NCBI GenBank assembly: GCA_006937955.1
Contig: SSNP01000007.1
Span: forward strand, 7,721,842 to 7,785,841
Reading direction: 5' to 3'
Source: Pachypanchax playfairii
Taxonomy: Eukaryota; Chordata; Actinopteri; Cyprinodontiformes; Aplocheilidae
Length of the DNA: 64,000 bases
The notes under the pieces are model-generated. The model was not told the origin of the DNA. It searched no databases and saw only the letters and a program-made list of their open reading frames with translations. Within the stretch, counting starts at the first letter, position 1. Every line of letters begins with the position of its first letter. Position numbers and translations under genes: made by a program. This document shows, piece by piece, positions 58,561 to 64,000 of the stretch.

Positions 58561-61500
58561 CGGAAGAGCTTGCAGGAGAATCTGGCTTCGTCCAATCAGG
58601 GAGCAGCTATTTCTAATGCATATCAAGTAACTTCAGTTCTTACAGAAAGGGAAGTTACTGAGAGAAAATGACAACAGTCAGAATAAAACACAAGAATGGT
58701 GGTAAATTTATCCGCTTGTATTAAATATTCTCTCATTGGCTGCACGAACACGCATGAAAATGTGTGTCAGAGAGCCGTGAATGGATTACACACGCCATGT
58801 AGTGGCGATAATTAATATGCTAATGCAAATAGGATTTATTAAATCCATGTGTTATGCTCTGAAAGGGCCCATCAGTTTGTTGTAGTTCTCTTTCCAGCAC
58901 AAATCTGACCAGTATGCTCATATAATCTGGGTGTCACAGTTTTACACAGAAAAAAAAATGAATTCATGAAGAAAAAAACACAATATAACTGATATATTAC
59001 TTAACTATGACATGCAAAAGATGCAGTATAAACTGAGATATGGTTTTTGAGCGGAATAAGGTGGGTCATTTGATAATATGACTTGGCAAGAAAAGTAAAA
59101 TGAAGCACATTAGTATCCTACCAGGAACCACACCCAAACCTAACCAGCATGTCAGCACATTCAGGACTGTTGGATCTCTGCCCACACGTACACACTGAGC
59201 ACATCTCCTCTACCAGGTACACAAAGTGGGAGAGAAGCAGCTAAATTCTCCTGACTGTTAGAACAAAGGAAGTTAAAAACATGAGTTTTATCAATGACGA
59301 TACGTCAGAACGCCTGAGATTAAAGAGAGTCTTTGGTTTTCTGTGGTGGCACAAGAAAAAAATTGAATAAAAAAGCTGTGTGTGAATGATGAATGTAACT
59401 TTGAAATCTTTTTAGATTTTACAGTAAAAGGGCGTCACTCTGAGTGACACAGATTGAGCTGCGAGTTTGTCTGAGGCGAAGCTTCACTGGATCACCTGGC
59501 AGAGACTCTCATCAGATGTTGTTCCACTTCAAACTATGTGGGTTTAATACCTTTATTTTGGGGTACATGCTATTACACACGTCTTTAAATATTACAATGT
59601 TAAACCATCACTGCTCACTTAAATAAATGCTAACTGTGCTCTCACTGGAAGAGGCTTACACTTTTCCTTTAGAGACATCTGCTGATAACTCTAATCTAAT
59701 CCAGTCCTTAGATCCACCAATAATCTGCAAAAACATTTGAAAAAATGTTCATGGAATTATAGACATAAAAATCAACTCTGAATATGTATTTCATACAAAA
59801 ATGGTGACTATGTGTGCTTGTAATTTAGCACAAAAAAGACTGTAACTTTTAACATTATTATTAGAATATTCTTTGTATTTCCTTGTCACTGCGTCCTGAA
59901 CAGTGTCATATCACTGTCTAATCTGAACTGTATAAATGCTTCAGCTTCACAGATATAAATAACATAAGTTCTATCTTTGACTCCTTTCAAACCCCAAAGA
60001 GTCCTTGTTCCTCCTAAGACAGTGACAATGTGTCCTTGAATGGAACACCTCATTGCCTGTTGNCCACGCCAGCTAACCTCCTCGCTTTACCCCCCTGGCT
60101 TTACAACTGCGTTGCCATCTGTCCTTAGCCTGGCTGCCTCAGGGGCTCGGCCACAGTCAGGGCGCACAGCTAACAACTCGCAGCACAAGAGCGAGCAGCA
60201 GAAAAGATGGAGAAACACAATGACAAGAGAGACAAAGGATGAGCCCTAAGAATAAGAGTGAGTGACATATTAAAAAGAAACCGTCGTTCTCAGATGAAAC
60301 AAAACATTTGAAATACAATAAAACTGTAAAAGAATACCCTAAATGTAAGACAAAGAAGTTAAAGCTCGTGTTGTAGCATCGTCCTCCAGCACTACTCAGC
60401 AATCTTCAGTAAAACGCTGACCTTCAGTGTAAAAAAATAATCAAAAAATCATTAATGAGAAAAAAACCTATCTGCTTTTCATGATTCGGAATGCATCATG
60501 TACAAATTTCTAACTAAAAATTAATTAGAATGAAGAACATAAGCACTGCTGAGGACAAAGAGGTCGCGTCCTTGTTCGTTTTTTCTCCCAAGTTTTATCT
60601 GTATCCATCTTTCATAGAATAATAAACCTCATTAAGAAGGAAAAGAATGACTGTTTCTCAAGTAGAAGGTCAAACTAACACACAACAGTCTTATTTTACA
60701 ACCTTATCAATTCTTAACTGGACAAACACATTTTGTATTAAATGCTGTAGTATATTTTCCACAGGTTTTACAATTTTTGCTGTCAATATACATTTTTTTT
60801 GGCAACAAAAAGGGGAAATTGTCTAAATTTGTTCAGGCATTTATGCGACTCAGCTTTGCCTCTTGAACATTTACTGTATGTTTTAGTAACTGATTCATAT
60901 TTAACAATTATAATTTAGAAAAAAAGATTTTAATAATGAGTTTGATTATGATGAAACATTAAGACCTTGATCAATTAGCTGTGGCCTGTGGAAATTAAAA
61001 TAATGACTCAATTCTGCAGATTTGTGGTTTATGTGAATAATCTGTGTGTGAAACTAATTTCAGAGGGTATCATAGTGTAAAACTAGATGAGTCTGTAAAG
61101 GTCAAGAAAAGTGATTACATCCAAAGTGTGAAAAACCAGCGCGTGGGCTTCTGGCAATGAGAGCGTAAAATGATGTCAGACAGGACAGCAGCCAATAGGA
61201 AGCGCCTGAGGCTCCTGTTTGTTACCATATGCTGGTTTTGAGATTATTGCTGCACAGGAGGATGATGGGTAACATCATGTTCTGATGAAAGACTGCTTCT
61301 CTGTTCTGAGTGCCGTGAGCTCTGACGGACACGCAGGTGAAAACGGTGAAGACAAACTCATTACTTTCATGCTGATCAGACGCCTCACTCTCACCCTCTC
61401 ATCCAAACTAAAGTACATTATTTAATACATGATGTGTTTTAAATTATTACAGAGATAGACACTATTTAAATAAATATTTCTCTATCTCCATATGATAATA

Positions 61501-61699
61501 AATAATAAAGTCTCCATATCTGTTTTTTTTTTTTTTAACAAAAGTAAATAACATTTACAACAGTATTTGTGAGTTCAGTGATGTGAGCACATTTTAGTCT
61601 CTGTATCTTAACAAAGCATGCACTGAAATTGTTATTATTATTAAATTAATAAAAATACAAGGAAACATTTTTTGACAGAAGATGACAGAAATTAGTTCC

Positions 61700-61776
61700 A
61701 GGCTGCACGGTGGTGCAGCTGGTACCGCGGTTAGCGCTGTTGACGTGCAGCTAGAAGGTTCCTGGGTTCTTTTCAC
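61700..61776 (+). repeat. partial copy of the tRNA-like SINE head
   Basis: GGCTGCACGGTGGTGCAGCT and the following GGTTAGCGCTGTTGACGTGC plus a B-box-like GGTTCCTGGGTT repeat the layout of the element at 21555-21790, but the body is missing after about 75 bases. Confidence 0.55.
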
Positions 61777-64000
61777 ATGATCAACTGGGTAAATAACATA
61801 GACGGAAAGATTTTGTACATAATCACAAGATAATCTTAATCATCTGACATTAACTGCTGATAAACAGAATAAAAATACAAAACTAATGTGGAATTCATTT
61901 GTCTAAAACACTTTGATTAAACTGTCTGAGAGTCGTTTACATTTCGTGTTAGAAATTAATACCGTTACCATTTAGAGCTGTCAAAAAATCCATATTTTAA
62001 AATGAATCAATCGTAGAACTTTATATTTAATGTGATGTTTTGTATCGATCTCAGAGATGCTGCTGTCATCAGACTAATGTAATGTTGCTTTATTATTCTA
62101 TCTTCATCAGAGGTTGTTAACATTTGTACATGCTTTTAGAAACAACAGCACAAATATTGAACTCTCTACAGCTTAATGTGGCAAATAATTAATAGAAACT
62201 ATTTCCTGCTTCCCTTTCTATGCGTTCCAAAAGAAAAATGACTTAATCCCACACTTTAAATAACGAAAGATGTGAAGCTCATCATCCTGATTCCAAACTC
62301 TACCAAATCTTAAATAGCATAAATAAGTCTAACATGAGAGTTCTCTCGGGAGCAAGTTGTCATCTGATGGGGGAAGAGAGACCAGAGACCCAGACGACAG
62401 GAGAGTGAGTTCCAGGATAACCCAGACAGAGGCGGAGGCAGGCGGCACCTTCTCCGTTTAGATTAAACGCTGCTTTTATCTATTTTTCAGATGCTCCTAA
62501 AGTTTTATGAGGACTTGCTAAAAACAGGTTGAAAAATATTATATATATTTTGAGTATTTTCTTGAGTATCAAGCTGAAATCTTCGTATTTCTTCATAAGA
62601 CAAACACAAACACACACTGATGTGCCTCAGTGTTTTAAGAGAAATAAAAAAGAGACACTATCTTTAACTATCTGTGAAACTCTCACTACAGCCGTCACAC
62701 CCAGTCAGTGGGCTGAACATGTTTCTGCTAAAAGTGCTTTTCCTGTCACCCACACAACAGCCTCAGAACAGCAAACACCAGACCAAATCCATCCAACAGG
62801 ACTTCTGATCCATACGTTCATGGGCAACGTTCCCAAAAGGGAAAATGTTCATCCTTTCCCATCAGAATAAGATCCTTCCAATCAGGCAATGGAAGTCTTG
62901 GTTCACCTTTACTTTGAAATGTTGAGCAGTTTATCACATTAATCTGAGAAAACACATCCGTTGCTGCAACCTCTATACTGAAGCGTTTTAATGATAAAAT
63001 GACTCAAATCAGCCTGAGTCAAAGTAACAGCAGATGCATAAACACACAGCTGTAGCTGTATAAAAGTAAGCAGCGCTAAATGCAGAGGGGTTTTAGCTGT
63101 GGGTCTGCAGAAGAGTGGGCTCGACAGGTTATGGAGTGCAGCAGCAGAGTCAGGTGGGTGAGCAGTGGTGTGTAATTTATTTAAGTTTTTTTTACACTGA
63201 TTTAGGTCAGCACCTGCATGTGTTATACAGCAAACTGAATGCGACATAATGAGGGTCTAAGGGAGTAAACGTTCACAGCATCCAAAATCAGCTTGAACAC
63301 ATGAGAGTTGCCATAAAAACGGTTGTGTTTTAATATTTTCTTTTGTGCTAAGCAACACTTGAAGCAGAGGCTGATGGATCTGCAGGGAGCAGAGCGTGAG
63401 ACAATGAAACGTGTACAGGGAACACCACATTTCACAACTGTTTGCACTGACACTTCAAAGAAGTTCCCACGGTGAGGGAAGCTTTTACATTTGGATTTCC
63501 TCTGCTGTGTGGTCACTCAGGGCCTGTTGCAAACACTCTGACATAAAAGCCTGAGCAGTGACTCGACCAGGAAACAGTTGAGTACAGTTGAGTGTGCAAA
63601 GCTACTGCTCCTCAAGAGATTCACACATCCAGAACAGAAGGACTATCTCACCATGACACAAAACCCAGCGCGCTAACATACAGCTAACTCATTCATCATG
63701 GACTTACTGATAAATGAACAGGTCAAACATGTGATAAGCATGGTCAGTTTGTAATCACACCATGTAATAACCATGTCAGGAAGAACTTGCAAGAACACGA
63801 GGTCAAGTAAATCCATAGAGCGACATGCGGATGTGTTGCTGTAACCTTAGTGAATTAAAACTGGAAATTTGACCCTTCACTGATTTTACATAACACATTA
63901 GTTTCTAAACCTGCTCGTGGAGGCCAGCAGGTATTCAAGCAGTCATTGGACAAGATTTTTGGAGGCGCATCCTGGACTCGTCACCAGCCAGGGCCACACA

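Larger units (their letters stand above)
56555..64000. other. upstream/intronic DNA of phactr3, no exon assigned
   Basis: About 7.4 kb with no exon I can support. It has a TA repeat at 56993-57033, a purine-rich G-run tract at about 57660-58560, and a SINE-head fragment at 61700-61776. The missing first exon(s) of phactr3 may lie here, inside the CT-rich (minus-strand) part, or beyond the window. Confidence 0.55.

Noticed and set aside
58019..58626. Overlapping 100-160-codon frames on both strands
   Set aside because: They exist because the tract is purine-rich and so lacks stops; sequence is low-complexity and no PHACTR N terminus can be read in it.
1..64000. CRISPR arrays, operons, phage or plasmid features
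   Set aside because: The window is intron-containing vertebrate DNA; no direct-repeat arrays with unique spacers or bacterial-type genes are present.

Overview
This is vertebrate nuclear DNA, almost certainly from a teleost fish, probably a percomorph-like species (the exact species cannot be told). The support is: AT-rich sequence with compact multi-exon genes (many introns of 70-300 bp), GT-AG splice sites throughout, and teleost-type repeats (Tc1-like relics, a TTAA-flanked MITE, a tRNA-like SINE fragment). Five of the six recognisable genes match the human 20q13.3 neighbourhood (EDN3, PHACTR3, SYCP2, FAM217B, PPP1R3D). The sixth, TTLL9, lies elsewhere on 20q in human. I joined exons by hand from splice sites and frame, and every internal junction keeps phase.

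Layout. 1-10 kb: AT-rich and gene-poor, with a possible 3'-terminal exon of an unidentified minus-strand gene near 0.5 kb, a 545-bp TTAA-flanked MITE at 1.68-2.22 kb, a 947-bp assembly gap at 8.05-9.0 kb and a Tc1 transposase relic near 10 kb. 10.8-13.9 kb (-): edn3, preproendothelin-3. 14-19.5 kb: intergenic, with a TA microsatellite. 19.6-23.5 kb (+): ttll9, a tubulin polyglutamylase of cilia, with a good RFX X-box just upstream. 24.9-26.9 kb (-): fam217b. 28.1-29.0 kb (+): ppp1r3d, a single-exon glycogen-targeting subunit of PP1. 30.4-44.8 kb (+): sycp2, 45 coding exons, an axial-element protein of the synaptonemal complex. 45.8-56.6 kb (-): phactr3, an actin- and PP1-binding protein whose first exon(s) I could not place. 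56.6-64 kb: upstream or intronic sequence of phactr3, with a strongly purine-rich, G-run-rich kilobase.

The genes do not form an operon-like unit; they are a conserved synteny block. ttll9/fam217b and sycp2/phactr3 are convergent pairs, and fam217b/ppp1r3d is a divergent pair. The most notable observations are an apparent AT-AC intron in sycp2, a phactr3 gene with no visible exon for the N-terminal RPEL repeat, an edn3 whose exon-3 splice donor overlaps an in-frame stop with a poly(A) signal shortly after, and two same-orientation copies of a TTAA-flanked MITE, one of them inside phactr3. I found no obviously new multi-gene system.
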